Source: Gordonia alkanivorans NBRC 16433 (GTDB lineage: Bacteria > Actinomycetota > Actinomycetes > Mycobacteriales > Mycobacteriaceae). Taken from it: 64,000 nucleotides of DNA. The stretch's first letter is position 1; every line of letters starts with the position of its first letter. The notes beneath the pieces were generated by a model. It saw only the letters and a list, made by a program, of their open reading frames with translations. It was not told the DNA's origin and made no database searches. A program made the position numbers and the translations under genes. The DNA is taken from contig NZ_BACI01000087.1 of the NCBI RefSeq assembly GCF_000225505.1, positions 1-64,000 on the forward strand, written 5' to 3'. Below, piece by piece: positions 48,119-57,176 of the stretch.

Positions 48119-49149
48119 GCCCGCCCCTGGCCGGCGGGGTGTCCTGGCCGAGCCTCCGCCTGGATCTGAACGAGTCGCCCTACCCGCCGCTGCCGTCGGT
48201 CGCAGCAGCGCTCCAGCACGAGATCCCCGAGTCCCACCGGTATCCCGATTTCCTGCCGGACCGCACGCGCGGGCAGATCGCCTGCCATCTCGGGGTCGTA
48301 CCGGAACGCGTCACGGTCGGCCCCGGTGCGACCGGAGTTGCGCTGGCGGTGTTGCAGTATGCGGTGCGACGGGCCGTGGACGCGGGCGTCGGGACACCCG
48401 CGCTGCTCACCTCCACCCCGACCTTCGACGGCTATCCGATCCTCGCGCGGGTGGTCGGGATGCGCTTCGGCGCGGTGGATCTCGACGACGACGGCTCGGT
48501 CGACCTCAACCGCCTGTTCGGGGCGATCACGCCCGATACGGCGGTCGTGGTGCTCTGTTCGCCGCACAACCCGACCGGTGCCGTGGTGAACGGGGGCGAC
48601 CTCAACCGGTTCCTCGCAGCGGTGCCGCCACACGTGATGACGATCGTCGACGAGGCGTACGTGGAGTTCAGCGAGACCGCATCCGATCTCCACCGGCTGA
48701 TCCGGAACCCCGGCGTCGTCGTGCTGCGGACGTTCTCCAAGGCGTACGGTCTGGCGGCGCTCCGCGTCGGATACGGCATCGGCACCACCGAGCAGATCAC
48801 CGAAGTGCGCGGCCACGAGGTGCCGTTCGCGGTGGGTCGCGCGGCGATGGCGGCGGTCCCGGTCGCGCTCGACGCGGAACTCGAGCTCGCACAACGCGTC
48901 CGCTCCATGAGGGGGGAGCGGGACCGGTTGACCGACATGCTGGCGCAGATGGGCGTCCGCGTCGTGCCCAGCCACGCCAACTTCGTCTTCCTCCCCGGCG
49001 CGGAGGGCGTGGCCGTCGGACGGATGCTCCGGGGGATCGGGGTCGCGGTGAAGGAGTGCGGCGCGGCCGGAACGCGGATCACGGTGGGCGACCGTTCCGG
49101 CACCGATCGGGTCATCAGCGCACTACGGCTGACGTCGCGGTCCGCGTAG
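48115..49149 (+). CDS. class I/II PLP aminotransferase (HisC-like)
   Basis: 344 aa. PLP lysine K209 in TFSKAYGLAALRVGY, PLP-binding DEAY (179-182), and Asn in SPHNPTGAV (152). N-terminal LDLNESPYPP is like histidinol-phosphate aminotransferase. As the third gene of the cluster, it probably aminates the ketone made by the ThDP and KAS III-like enzymes rather than serving histidine synthesis; that is inference. ATG overlaps the KAS III-like stop. Confidence 0.87.
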   Translation: MSPPLAGGVSWPSLRLDLNESPYPPLPSVAAALQHEIPESHRYPDFLPDRTRGQIACHLGVVPERVTVGPGATGVALAVLQYAVRRAVDAGVGTPALLTSTPTFDGYPILARVVGMRFGAVDLDDDGSVDLNRLFGAITPDTAVVVLCSPHNPTGAVVNGGDLNRFLAAVPPHVMTIVDEAYVEFSETASDLHRLIRNPGVVVLRTFSKAYGLAALRVGYGIGTTEQITEVRGHEVPFAVGRAAMAAVPVALDAELELAQRVRSMRGERDRLTDMLAQMGVRVVPSHANFVFLPGAEGVAVGRMLRGIGVAVKECGAAGTRITVGDRSGTDRVISALRLTSRSA

Positions 49150-49166
49150 CCCGGGGCCGATGCCGG

Positions 49167-49172
49167 TAGGTT
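49167..49172 (+). promoter_or_regulatory. -10 box, leaderless start of SDR gene
   Basis: TAGGTT ends 7 nt before the ATG at 49180, inside the gap after the aminotransferase gene. The SDR is therefore probably transcribed on its own, not with the three-gene cluster. Confidence 0.45.
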
Positions 49173-49179
49173 CGGGTCC

Positions 49180-49929
49180 ATGACCTCGACGACACGGCAG
49201 AAGATCCTCATCACCGGTGCGAGTTCCGGACTCGGCGAGGGCATGGCCCGCCGATTCGCCGCCCAGGGGCGTTCGCTGGCGCTCGCCGCGCGGCGCCTCG
49301 ACAACCTCGAGGCGCTGGCCACCGAACTGCGCCAGTCCGCGGATCGGGTCGCGATCGCGCAGCTCGACGTCACCGACCTCGACGCGGTACCCGTCACCTT
49401 CCGCGCGCTGGCCGACGAACTCGGGGGTCTCGACCGCGTCGTCGTCAATGCCGGCCTCGGCAAGGGCGCACCGATCGGCACCGGGAAGGCAGCCGCCAAC
49501 ATCGAGACCGTGCAGACCAACCTCGTCGGCGCGCTCGCGCAGGCCGAGGCCGCCCTCGAGATCTTCCGCGAGCAGAACAGCGGCCACCTCGTGCTCGTCA
49601 GCTCCATCTCGGGTGTTCGCGGCATGCCCAAGGCCCAGGCGGCGTACTCGGCTTCGAAGGCCGGTCTCACCGCGCTCGGGCAGGGGTTGCAGGCCGAGTT
49701 CGCGAACTCGCCCATCTCGGTGTCGATCGTGGCGCCCGGTTACATCGAGACCGACATCAACCGGGGCGTGAAGACCTCGCTGATGGTCGACACCGACAAG
49801 GGCGTCGACGCCATGGTCGCCGCGATCGAGGCCGAGAAGGCCTGGGCGCCGGTGCCTGCCTGGCCGTGGACGCCGATCGCGGCGGCCCTCAAATACCTGC
49901 CGGGGTCGATCAGTCGTCGGATGATCTGA
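49180..49929 (+). CDS. short-chain dehydrogenase (Rv0945 type)
   Basis: 249 aa classical SDR: TGASSGLGEGMA for NAD(P), NAGLG, SSISG and the Y-x3-K in AYSASKAGL. Place before pgi matches Rv0945 of M. tuberculosis. Substrate unknown. Its 3' end overlaps the 3' end of the ABC ATPase gene by 20 bp. A 34-bp piece of its coding sequence (49358-49391) recurs at 53724-53757. Confidence 0.88.
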   Translation: MTSTTRQKILITGASSGLGEGMARRFAAQGRSLALAARRLDNLEALATELRQSADRVAIAQLDVTDLDAVPVTFRALADELGGLDRVVVNAGLGKGAPIGTGKAAANIETVQTNLVGALAQAEAALEIFREQNSGHLVLVSSISGVRGMPKAQAAYSASKAGLTALGQGLQAEFANSPISVSIVAPGYIETDINRGVKTSLMVDTDKGVDAMVAAIEAEKAWAPVPAWPWTPIAAALKYLPGSISRRMI

Positions 49930-50590
49930 GCACTGCGCCGTTGTGGATGCCGTAGGCGTTGTCGACAAGCCTGAGCTGACTCAGGTCGTGGGTGACCATC
50001 ACGGTCGCTATGTCCCGGTCGCGACTCAGATCCGCGAGCAGAGCGACGATCTCTCGGCTGCGGTCCTCATCGAGAGCCGAGGTCGGTTCGTCGACAAGTA
50101 GTACCGAGGGGTTGTTCATCAGCCCGCGGGCGATTGATACCCGCTGCCGCTGGCCACCTGACAGCTGGTGGGGACGTCGATCCAGTTGTCGTTCGAGACC
50201 GAGGGAACACAACAGGTCCGTGGCGCGGATGCGGCTGTCGCGGACCGATCCGCCGGCGAGGTGGGTCATCATCTGTAGCTGTTCGACTGCGGTCAGAGAC
50301 GGCAGGAGATTCGACTGCTGGAACACGAAACCGAGCTTCTCGCGCCGCATGGTGGTGCGGTCGCCACGGCCCAGTCCCGACATGTCGGTGCCGTCGATGA
50401 TGACGCGACCCTCATCGGGGGTGATCAGCAGCCCGGCGACGGCGAGCAGACTCGACTTGCCGGACCCAGAGGGTCCGGTTACGGCGACGAATTCGCCGCG
50501 CGCCACGTCGAAATCCACGTCGTCGAGGGCGCGTAATCGCTCGTCGCCGTCGGGGTAGGTGAGGACGATGCGTTTCAGGGAGATGCTCAT
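49910..50590 (-). CDS. ABC transporter ATP-binding protein (MacB/LolD type)
   Basis: 226 aa. Walker A GPSGSGKSS, Q-loop FVFQQSN, signature LSGGQRQRVSIARGL, Walker B VLLVDEPTSALD, and H-loop MVTHD. This is the short MacB-type ATPase that works with FtsX-fold permeases. It pairs with the permease 28 bp upstream on the same strand and faces the divergent two-component system, a common regulated-exporter module. Confidence 0.92.
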   Translation of the reverse strand: MSISLKRIVLTYPDGDERLRALDDVDFDVARGEFVAVTGPSGSGKSSLLAVAGLLITPDEGRVIIDGTDMSGLGRGDRTTMRREKLGFVFQQSNLLPSLTAVEQLQMMTHLAGGSVRDSRIRATDLLCSLGLERQLDRRPHQLSGGQRQRVSIARGLMNNPSVLLVDEPTSALDEDRSREIVALLADLSRDRDIATVMVTHDLSQLRLVDNAYGIHNGAVLRSSDD

Positions 50591-50618
50591 GTTCGAGGTC
50601 TTTGGGTTCGGGAGTGAC

Positions 50619-51686
50619 TCAACGGGCGGCAGCGAGGGCGGTCAGGGGATCAATCTTGATGACGCGGGCCAGAGAGGCGGCCGCGCCGATCATGCCCATC
50701 GCGACGAGGATCAAGAATGGAACCAGCGTGTTGGCAGGCGTGAGCGCGAAGGGAACCGCCTGCGCAGCGATCGTTCCCAACCCGAACGCGGCCAAGGCCC
50801 CCGAGCCGGCACCGACCACGAGCACGATCAAGCTCTGACCGAGCGCGTCGCGCAGCAGGTACCCGGTGGACGCGCCGACCGCCTTGAGGACGGCGAGTTC
50901 CTGGCCGCGCTGGATGGTCCATACGGTGAAGAAGGCGCCGACGACCAGTGCACTGACGATCATGAGCATCGCCTGCATCAACAGCAGCGATCCGCGCTCG
51001 GAGGTGTACGAGCCGATTGCTTCGAGCGCACCGTTCTGATCGGTGATGGCGGTTCCGGTAGCGGCTTCGACGTCGCCGGCGTCGAAGTCACCGGAGGTGC
51101 GTAGCGCCACCACCGTGCCGTCTGCGCCCCCGGCCGACGGCAGCGTTGTCCAGGCGGCGCGGTCCATCCAGATCACGGGCTGGTGACTGTAGAACGAGTC
51201 GTCGACCAGGGCGGCAATGATGAAGTGTTTGTCGCTCATCGTGATTCGGGTTCCCGTCGCCCAGCCGTTGTCCTTTGCCAGGTCAGCGTCGACGGCTACC
51301 GTCCCGGGGCCCAGCGGGACCGGGGCGGCGAAGGAGCGCCCGTCGACACCGAAGGCCGCGGCAGCGACTTCCCGGCCGTCAACGCTGATCCGTGCCGAGG
51401 CGATCCCGATGATCGACGCGGCCCGGACGCCGTCAGCGGCGGCCAGGTCGTCCTGCTGCCGCGGGGTCACGGTCGATTCCGTGAACGAAACCGGCTGCCC
51501 GTCGGCCGGCACGCTGAAAGCAAAGTGGTCGGCGCCGAGATTCTTGATCGCGGCGATGGACTGATCGCCGAGTCCGGAGGTCAGCCCCGACAGCATGACC
51601 ACCATCAGCGAAATGAGGAACAGGGCCGAGCTCATGAGGGTGAATCGGCCCTTTGCAGAACGAAGATCACGGATGCTGAGGAACAT
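50619..51686 (-). CDS. FtsX-fold ABC transporter permease
   Basis: 355 aa: one TM segment near the N-terminus (MSSALFLISLMVVMLSG), a large extracytoplasmic MacB-like domain (about 45-230), then three TM segments. Family start is usually MFL.IRDLR, which favours ATG 51686 over 51722. Partner of the downstream ATPase. It exports or extracts a lipid, peptide or drug across the envelope; substrate unknown. Divergent from the sensor kinase. Confidence 0.85.
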   Translation of the reverse strand: MFLSIRDLRSAKGRFTLMSSALFLISLMVVMLSGLTSGLGDQSIAAIKNLGADHFAFSVPADGQPVSFTESTVTPRQQDDLAAADGVRAASIIGIASARISVDGREVAAAAFGVDGRSFAAPVPLGPGTVAVDADLAKDNGWATGTRITMSDKHFIIAALVDDSFYSHQPVIWMDRAAWTTLPSAGGADGTVVALRTSGDFDAGDVEAATGTAITDQNGALEAIGSYTSERGSLLLMQAMLMIVSALVVGAFFTVWTIQRGQELAVLKAVGASTGYLLRDALGQSLIVLVVGAGSGALAAFGLGTIAAQAVPFALTPANTLVPFLILVAMGMIGAAASLARVIKIDPLTALAAAR

Positions 51687-51800
51687 GTATTCCAGGGTCG
51701 CGAAGTGAAGAGGGGCAGACATCGCGCTTCGGTTGGGTTCGCCGATCCATCAAAAGTTGGAGATCGGTGTCTGGCGCCACGAAAGCCAGTGATGCGCTGT

Positions 51801-51806
51801 TAGCGT
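51801..51806 (+). promoter_or_regulatory. -10 box, leaderless start of NarL-type kinase
   Basis: TAGCGT ends 7 nt before GTG 51814, which is taken as start. Confidence 0.4.
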
Positions 51807-51813
51807 GAGCGCG

Positions 51814-53043
51814 GTGTCGAGGAGTGGTCTGCGAGCATCCGCCGTGCCCCATCCGGGCGATGGCGGACCGGTGCTGCGTGTCATGCAGGTCGGCGCGCAT
51901 CTACTGTTCTTCCTGCTCTTGAGCGTCGGTATCGTGCGCGCCGTCGCCGACAGCGACCATCCCGCTCCGGTTGTCTCGCTCGCTGCTGTGGTCGCGGCGT
52001 GGTACCTGTGCGGCATCTGGTTCGTGCGGCGTCGAGGTCTCGAGAACGGCGAGCCGATAGAGCGTCGGCTGGGGCAGCTGTGGTTCGCGGTGTTGGTGGT
52101 CGGGTGGCTGATGCTCATGCTGGCTGATGCCAACTTCGTCTGGCTGGCGTTCGCCCTGTTCTTCTTGTGTTTTCCCTTGTTCTCGACTCCGATCGCTCTG
52201 ACGGTGACCGCCGTGTTGACGGGGGCCGCGATCGCGGCGACTCTGTGGCACGGCACAACCAACACGGCGGCCTCGATTGTCGGGCCGGTGTTCGGAGCGG
52301 CTGCCGCCGCAGGGATGGCTGTGGTCTATCAGCAACTGGTGCGGCAGTCGACTCAGCGACAGCAGTTGGTGGACGAGCTCACCGAGGCACACCACGAACT
52401 ACTCGACGCGCAGGATGAACTGGTGGCGTTGCAGCGCGAAACCGGTGCGCTCGCCGAACGCTCCCGGCTCGCTCGGGACATCCACGACACTCTGGCGCAG
52501 GGATTTTCGTCGATCCTGCTGTTGTCTCGTGCCGGGCAGCGGGGCCCGGGAGATCCCACAGCGATCTTCACGCAGATCGCCGAGACCGCGCAGCAGAACC
52601 TCGTCGAGGCACGCCGGGTGGTCGAAGCCCTCGCACCGGCCGCGCTGGAGACCGCACCGCTGCAGTCCGCGCTGCGTCGTCTCCTCGATCAATTGCAGCG
52701 CCAGACCGGCATCACCGCTGAACTGATCACCGATGGCGAGACGATGTCACCCATCATGGACTATGACGTCGCCCTGCTCAGAGTGGCGCAGAGTGCCCTG
52801 GCGAACGTGCGGCTGCACTCGCAGGCTCGACGGGTACGGGCGACGTTGAGCTACTCCTCGGACGAGGTGCGGCTCGACATCGTCGATGACGGTATCGGCT
52901 TCGACCAGCGTGAGGCCGGCGGATTCGGGTTGCGCTCGATGCGAGACCGACTTGCCGAACTCGGCGGCACCCTCGTCGTCGAATCGGCCCCAGGAGACGG
53001 AACCGCCGTCGCCGCCACTCTTCCGATCGGGAGGTCAGCGTGA
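51814..53043 (+). CDS. NarL-type sensor histidine kinase
   Basis: 409 aa. Five or six N-terminal TM segments (about 22-175) with short loops, a coiled linker, then HisKA_3 with the phospho-His H224 in ARDIHDTLAQGFSSI and a HATPase domain ending DDGIGFD and GFGLRSMRDRL. The lack of a large outside domain suggests sensing within the membrane, as in kinases that control ABC exporters of antimicrobials. Stop overlaps the regulator start by 4 bp. Confidence 0.9.
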   Translation: MSRSGLRASAVPHPGDGGPVLRVMQVGAHLLFFLLLSVGIVRAVADSDHPAPVVSLAAVVAAWYLCGIWFVRRRGLENGEPIERRLGQLWFAVLVVGWLMLMLADANFVWLAFALFFLCFPLFSTPIALTVTAVLTGAAIAATLWHGTTNTAASIVGPVFGAAAAAGMAVVYQQLVRQSTQRQQLVDELTEAHHELLDAQDELVALQRETGALAERSRLARDIHDTLAQGFSSILLLSRAGQRGPGDPTAIFTQIAETAQQNLVEARRVVEALAPAALETAPLQSALRRLLDQLQRQTGITAELITDGETMSPIMDYDVALLRVAQSALANVRLHSQARRVRATLSYSSDEVRLDIVDDGIGFDQREAGGFGLRSMRDRLAELGGTLVVESAPGDGTAVAATLPIGRSA

Positions 53044-53666
53044 GCGGGGTGCGGGTACTGCTCGTCGACGATCACCCAGTAGTCCGGGCGGGGTTACGCG
53101 CGTTGCTGGCCTCCCACGACGACGTTTTGGTGGTGGCCGAGGCTGCCTCGGGCGAGGAGGCAGTGGCTTCGGCGATGAGCACGAAGCCCGACGTGGTGTT
53201 GATGGATCTGCGACTTGGCGACGGAATAGACGGGGCCCAGGCGACCGCTCAGATTGTGGCGGCCTCTGATCCGCCGCGGGTCGTGGTGCTCACCACTTAT
53301 GACACTGACGCTGACATTCTGCGAGCCGTCGAAGCCGGCGCGGCCGGTTATCTGCTCAAGGACACCGATCCGGAGGTGTTGATCGAATCGGTATTTGCAG
53401 CGGCGCGGGGGGAGACCGTCTTGGACCCCGACGTCGCTCGGCGCCTCTATCGACGCATGCAGCGGCCACCGGCCGATCTCAGCGCCCGCGAGGTCGAGGT
53501 GCTCTCGCTGGTGGCCAAGGGATTGTCCAACCGGGCCATTGCGAAGCAGCTGGTGGTGAGTGAAGCCACAGTCAAATCCCATCTGGTGCACGCGTTCACC
53601 AAGCTGGACGTCGACAATCGCACCGCCGCGGTCGTGGCCGCGCGTGAACGAGGTCAGATCATCTGA
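53040..53666 (+). CDS. LuxR/NarL-family response regulator
   Basis: 208 aa. Receiver with D56 (VVLMDLRLG), DD at 10-11 and K in YLLKD near 107, and a C-terminal LuxR helix-turn-helix (LSAREVEVLSLVAKGLSNRAIA, then VSEATVKSHLVHAFTKL). Cognate partner of the kinase upstream and probable regulator of the divergent ABC exporter. Confidence 0.92.
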   Translation: MSGVRVLLVDDHPVVRAGLRALLASHDDVLVVAEAASGEEAVASAMSTKPDVVLMDLRLGDGIDGAQATAQIVAASDPPRVVVLTTYDTDADILRAVEAGAAGYLLKDTDPEVLIESVFAAARGETVLDPDVARRLYRRMQRPPADLSAREVEVLSLVAKGLSNRAIAKQLVVSEATVKSHLVHAFTKLDVDNRTAAVVAARERGQII

Positions 53667-53723
53667 TCGGAACGTACGCGGCAGTACTCGACCGGTGGAC
53701 CGTGACCGATCGCTGAACGCGGC

Positions 53724-53757
53724 CGCAGCTCGACGTGACCGACCTCGACGCGGTACC
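53724..53757 (+). repeat. partial copy of the SDR coding sequence
   Basis: 33 of 34 bases equal 49358-49391 inside the SDR gene (CAGCTCGACGT-ACCGACCTCGACGCGGTACC), same strand, with weaker match for 15 more bases. It marks the far end of the ABC/two-component block, so that block and part of the SDR gene were rearranged together. Confidence 0.75.
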
Positions 53758-53768
53758 GCTCGCCTTCG

Positions 53769-53798
53769 GGGCGACTACTTCCAGGGCGACTACTGCCA
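53769..53798. repeat. 15-bp tandem repeat at the 3' end of the next gene
   Basis: GGGCGACTACTTCCA (53769-53783) is followed by GGGCGACTACTGCCA (53784-53798). On the minus strand it duplicates the last codons and the stop of the gene at 53790, giving a second TAG 15 nt later. Confidence 0.7.
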
Positions 53799-54323
53799 GT
53801 AGCTTTCGTCGAACACCTCGTCGGGGATCTCGTCGCCCGGTTCGACGCCGAGTTTCTCGAGTCGTCCCATGATCGCGGCGGCGGTGGCCACGAAGGTCAC
53901 GAGATCTTCTGACTCGACGGATCTTTCGGCCGGATCACCGCCGAGGAACTCGTACAGTGCCGGTGGTACACAGGCGCCCATGTCGAGTGCGCGGGTTCCC
54001 GTGGCGGACCGCCAGGCGTCAAAGCTGGCGACGTCGACGGCCTCGGCGACCTCGCCCGTCCGGACGGCGGCGAGGACGTCGACGAGGGTCGCCAGCTCAC
54101 CCGATGATCCGCTGGATGCGTCGAACCCGAACACCGTCTCGGCGTCAATCGATTCGTCCTCGGCGAGGGTGAAGTAGACGACGCCACGCCAATCCGAGGC
54201 CAGTGCCTCGATGTCGGTCCGCCCGAAGATGTCTCCTAGCAACTCGCTGACCTGCTCGCGACGGCGACTCCCGAACAGCTGGAATGCGCCCGACGCCACG
54301 ATCTGTCCCTGCTTGTTCGCCAC
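53790..54323 (-). CDS. hypothetical acidic protein
   Basis: 177 aa, unrecognised. No signal peptide or TM segment, strongly acidic, with a C-terminal half rich in D/E (SVESEDLVTFVATAAAIMGRL, ending DEVFDESYWQ). A possible immunity- or DUF1851-like fold comes to mind from SWRG/FTLAEDES-type segments, but I cannot support it. It lies 20 bp before a lipoprotein gene on the same strand; the two may be co-transcribed. Confidence 0.65.
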   Translation of the reverse strand: MANKQGQIVASGAFQLFGSRRREQVSELLGDIFGRTDIEALASDWRGVVYFTLAEDESIDAETVFGFDASSGSSGELATLVDVLAAVRTGEVAEAVDVASFDAWRSATGTRALDMGACVPPALYEFLGGDPAERSVESEDLVTFVATAAAIMGRLEKLGVEPGDEIPDEVFDESYWQ

Positions 54324-54343
54324 AGACCGTCACCTTACGCACG

Positions 54344-54868
54344 TCAGTCGTCGATGCCGAGCACGACCACGCGGCCTGTCGACGGCGACAGATACACGGT
54401 CGCCTGCCATTCGCCCGACGAGAACGCGTCGTCGACGTGCGGCCCACCCACGAAATCGCCGGCCGGGATGACGTCGCGCAAGTCGGCGGCCACCGAGTCG
54501 GGCGTAGAGACAGGCACAGCGTGGTACCCATCGGCCCAGGCGGTTACTCGGTCGGGGCCGACGTCGACGACGGCGTCGAACCAGTAGGTGGTGGGACCGG
54601 GAACACGCTCGGAAGCGCCGGGTGCGGACCCGAGCGTGCCGGCCACCCAGCCGTCGACGTTCCCGTCGGCGAGCAGCGGGAACCGGATTGCGACCGCCTC
54701 GATGTCCCTGCTGGGACCGGCGGTTACGACCTTGGCCAACGGCAACGTGGAGGTCGAGGTCCTGGGCGCACGGTCGACGGGATCGCCGGGCGTGCAGCCG
54801 GCGCCCACGAGAGCCAGTGCGGTGACCGCGAATCCGGCCGCGAGTCGTCGAATCCGTTGTGGCAGCAT
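54344..54868 (-). CDS. hypothetical lipoprotein
   Basis: 174 aa from ATG 54868. Basic N-terminus, hydrophobic stretch and lipobox LVGAGC (Cys about 24), then a T/S/P-rich linker and a soluble domain with TYWFDAVVDVG and WQATVYLSPSTG. No known domain recognised. An in-frame start at 54904 would add 12 residues that look unlike a signal peptide. Confidence 0.7.
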   Translation of the reverse strand: MLPQRIRRLAAGFAVTALALVGAGCTPGDPVDRAPRTSTSTLPLAKVVTAGPSRDIEAVAIRFPLLADGNVDGWVAGTLGSAPGASERVPGPTTYWFDAVVDVGPDRVTAWADGYHAVPVSTPDSVAADLRDVIPAGDFVGGPHVDDAFSSGEWQATVYLSPSTGRVVVLGIDD

Positions 54869-54979
54869 CCCGCCACGGTAGCTTCCCGCGGCACCGCTTC
54901 CCATCCGCTTATTGGATCCGATAAGCGCGAGGGAACCGGCCGGGCGGGAAGGAAACCCGCACGCGGGAGCGGCCGATCT

Positions 54980-56677
54980 TCAGACCGCGCGACCCCGGTG
55001 CCTGCGGTACCAGGCGACCAGCTCATTGGTCGACGAATCGGCGTCGGCGGCGGGCGCGTCGGCCTGGGTGATGGTGCCCAGCAGCGCCTTTGCCTGGGTT
55101 TTGCCGAGTTCGACGCCCCACTGGTCGAACGGGTTGATCCCCCAGACGGCGCCCTCGACGAAGACCTGGTGTTCGTACAGGGCGACCAGCTGTCCGATCA
55201 CCGAGGGCGTCAGCCGGGGAGCGAGGATCGAGGTGCTGGGACGGTTACCCGGCATCACCTTGTGCGCCACCACATGTGCGGGCACCCCCTCGTCGGCGAT
55301 CTCGTCGGCGGTCTTGCCGAAGGCGAGCACCTTGGTCTGCGCGAAGTAGTTGCTCATCAGCAGGTCGTGCATCGACCCCGACCCGTCGGGGCCTGCGGGT
55401 AGGTCGTCGGTGGGCTCGGCGAAACCGATGAAGTCGGCCGGCACGATCCGCGTGCCCTGGTGCAGGAGCTGGTAGAAGGCGTGCTGGCCGTTGGTTCCCG
55501 GTTCGCCCCAGAAGATCTCGCCGGTGTCGGTGGTGATGTGGTGTCCGCTCGCGGTCACCGACTTGCCGTTCGACTCCATCGTCAGCTGTTGCAGGTAGGC
55601 GGCGAAGCGCGCCATGTCGTTGCTGTAGGGGAGGACAGCCCGGGTGCCGATGTCCCAGAAGTTGTTGTACCAGAGGCCGATCAGGCCGAGGATGACCGGT
55701 GCGTTCTGTTCGAGCGGCCGGGTGCGGAAGTGTTCGTCGACAAGATGGAATCCCTCGAGGAACTCGGCGAAGCGCTCCTTGCCGATCGCGGCCATCACCG
55801 ACAGGCCGATCGCCGAGTCGACGGAGTAGCGACCGCCCACCCAGTCCCAGAAGCCGAACATGTGGGTGGTGTCGATGCCGAACTTCGCCACCTCGTCGGC
55901 GTTGGTGCTCACCGCGACGAAATGCTTTGCCACCGCCTCGGTCCCGGCGTCGAGGGCCTGCAGCAACCAGCTCCGCGCGGCGGCCGCGTTGGTCAGCGTC
56001 TCGAGAGTGGTGAAGGTCTTCGACGCGATGATGAACAGGGTGGTCTCGGGGTCGAGACCGTCGAGGGTGCCGACCATGTCCGCGGGATCGACGTTCGAGA
56101 CGAAGTGGCAGCGGATACCGTCGTCGACGTAGTGGCGAAGCGCCTGGTACACCATGACCGGTCCCAGATCCGATCCGCCGATGCCGATGTTCACCACATC
56201 GGTGATGCGTTTTCCGGTGTGGCCCTTCCACTCTCCGCTGCGGAGACGGTCGGTGAACTCGCCCATCCGGTTGAGGACCTCGTGAACGTCGGCGACCACG
56301 TCCTGCCCGTCCACGGAGAGTGTCGCGTCGGCGGGCAGACGAAGAGCGGTGTGCAGGGCGGCGCGGTCCTCCGAGGTGTTGATGTGCGCCCCGGCGAACA
56401 TGTCGTCGCGGCTCTCCTCCAGCCCGACCTCGCGCGCCAGGCTCATGAGCAGTTCGAGCGTCTCCCGCGTCACCCGGTGCTTGGAGTAGTCGATGTGCAG
56501 ATCGCCGACGTCGACGGTCAGTTCGCGGCCGCGCTCGGGATCGATCGCGAACACCTCGCGCAGATGCATGGCGTACACATGCGGCTGGTGCGCGGCGAGA
56601 GCCTGCCAGGACTGTGTTGCGGTGATGTCGCCGTGGTCGGTGCCGGTGAAGTCGCTGCCGGGTGCCTGCGTGCTCAT
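54980..56677 (-). CDS. pgi: glucose-6-phosphate isomerase
   Basis: 565 aa, interconverting glucose-6-phosphate and fructose-6-phosphate. Signatures [51 protein letters not shown] and the catalytic Glu/Lys region [30 protein letters not shown] near the C-terminus. In M. tuberculosis pgi (Rv0946c) stands in the same orientation before chorismate mutase and uvrD1. ATG 56677 preferred over TTG 56686, supported by a -10 box. Confidence 0.97.
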   Translation of the reverse strand: MSTQAPGSDFTGTDHGDITATQSWQALAAHQPHVYAMHLREVFAIDPERGRELTVDVGDLHIDYSKHRVTRETLELLMSLAREVGLEESRDDMFAGAHINTSEDRAALHTALRLPADATLSVDGQDVVADVHEVLNRMGEFTDRLRSGEWKGHTGKRITDVVNIGIGGSDLGPVMVYQALRHYVDDGIRCHFVSNVDPADMVGTLDGLDPETTLFIIASKTFTTLETLTNAAAARSWLLQALDAGTEAVAKHFVAVSTNADEVAKFGIDTTHMFGFWDWVGGRYSVDSAIGLSVMAAIGKERFAEFLEGFHLVDEHFRTRPLEQNAPVILGLIGLWYNNFWDIGTRAVLPYSNDMARFAAYLQQLTMESNGKSVTASGHHITTDTGEIFWGEPGTNGQHAFYQLLHQGTRIVPADFIGFAEPTDDLPAGPDGSGSMHDLLMSNYFAQTKVLAFGKTADEIADEGVPAHVVAHKVMPGNRPSTSILAPRLTPSVIGQLVALYEHQVFVEGAVWGINPFDQWGVELGKTQAKALLGTITQADAPAADADSSTNELVAWYRRHRGRAV

Positions 56678-56685
56678 GACACCCA

Positions 56686-56691
56686 ACCCTA
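56686..56691 (-). promoter_or_regulatory. -10 box, leaderless start of pgi
   Basis: Minus-strand TAGGGT ends 8 nt before ATG 56677. Confidence 0.4.
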
Positions 56692-56751
56692 TGTCGTCGG
56701 CGTCTCCACCGCGACGGTCGTCACACCCGGCGGTGAAACTTCACCGTGGCG

Positions 56752-57111
56752 TCAGCGGCCGAGGGGACCCCGGCCGAGTCGGAGCAGGAGCATCGCGAGG
56801 GTGTGACCCTCCTTGCCGAGTTCGGCGAACCGGTCGATGACCTTGACCTCGCGGCTGTGCACGAGTCGCGGACCACCCGACGCCATGCGCGCGGCGCCGA
56901 TCTTCTTCGAGACCGCCGAGCGTCGTTTGATCGCACCGAGGATGACGGCATCGAGCCGGTCGATCTCGAGGCGCAGCTCGTCGATGTCGTCCGGCAGGTC
57001 GTCGACGTCCGAGGTCAGCTGGTACTTATCGAGATCGATCGAGTTCTCGAAGGACGTCGGAGTCGACTGTCGGGGCTCGTCGGATCCGGAGCTCGGGCTG
57101 CGATCGGTCAC
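56752..57111 (-). CDS. chorismate mutase (AroQ, intracellular)
   Basis: 119 aa from GTG 57111. All-helical AroQ domain in the last 80 residues: ELRLEIDRLDAVILGAIKRR, KKIGAARMASGG and the arginine-lined active site. Converts chorismate to prephenate for Phe/Tyr synthesis. Corresponds to Rv0948c (105 aa), which needs DAHP synthase for full activity. The open frame reaches 57168 but the extra residues do not fit the family. Divergent from the membrane protein at 57177. Confidence 0.88.
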   Translation of the reverse strand: MTDRSPSSGSDEPRQSTPTSFENSIDLDKYQLTSDVDDLPDDIDELRLEIDRLDAVILGAIKRRSAVSKKIGAARMASGGPRLVHSREVKVIDRFAELGKEGHTLAMLLLRLGRGPLGR

Positions 57112-57176
57112 GGCCTGATTTTGCCACGGCGCACCTCCCCGGCCCGCCGGTGCCCACGACATGGACACTGGAGCGC

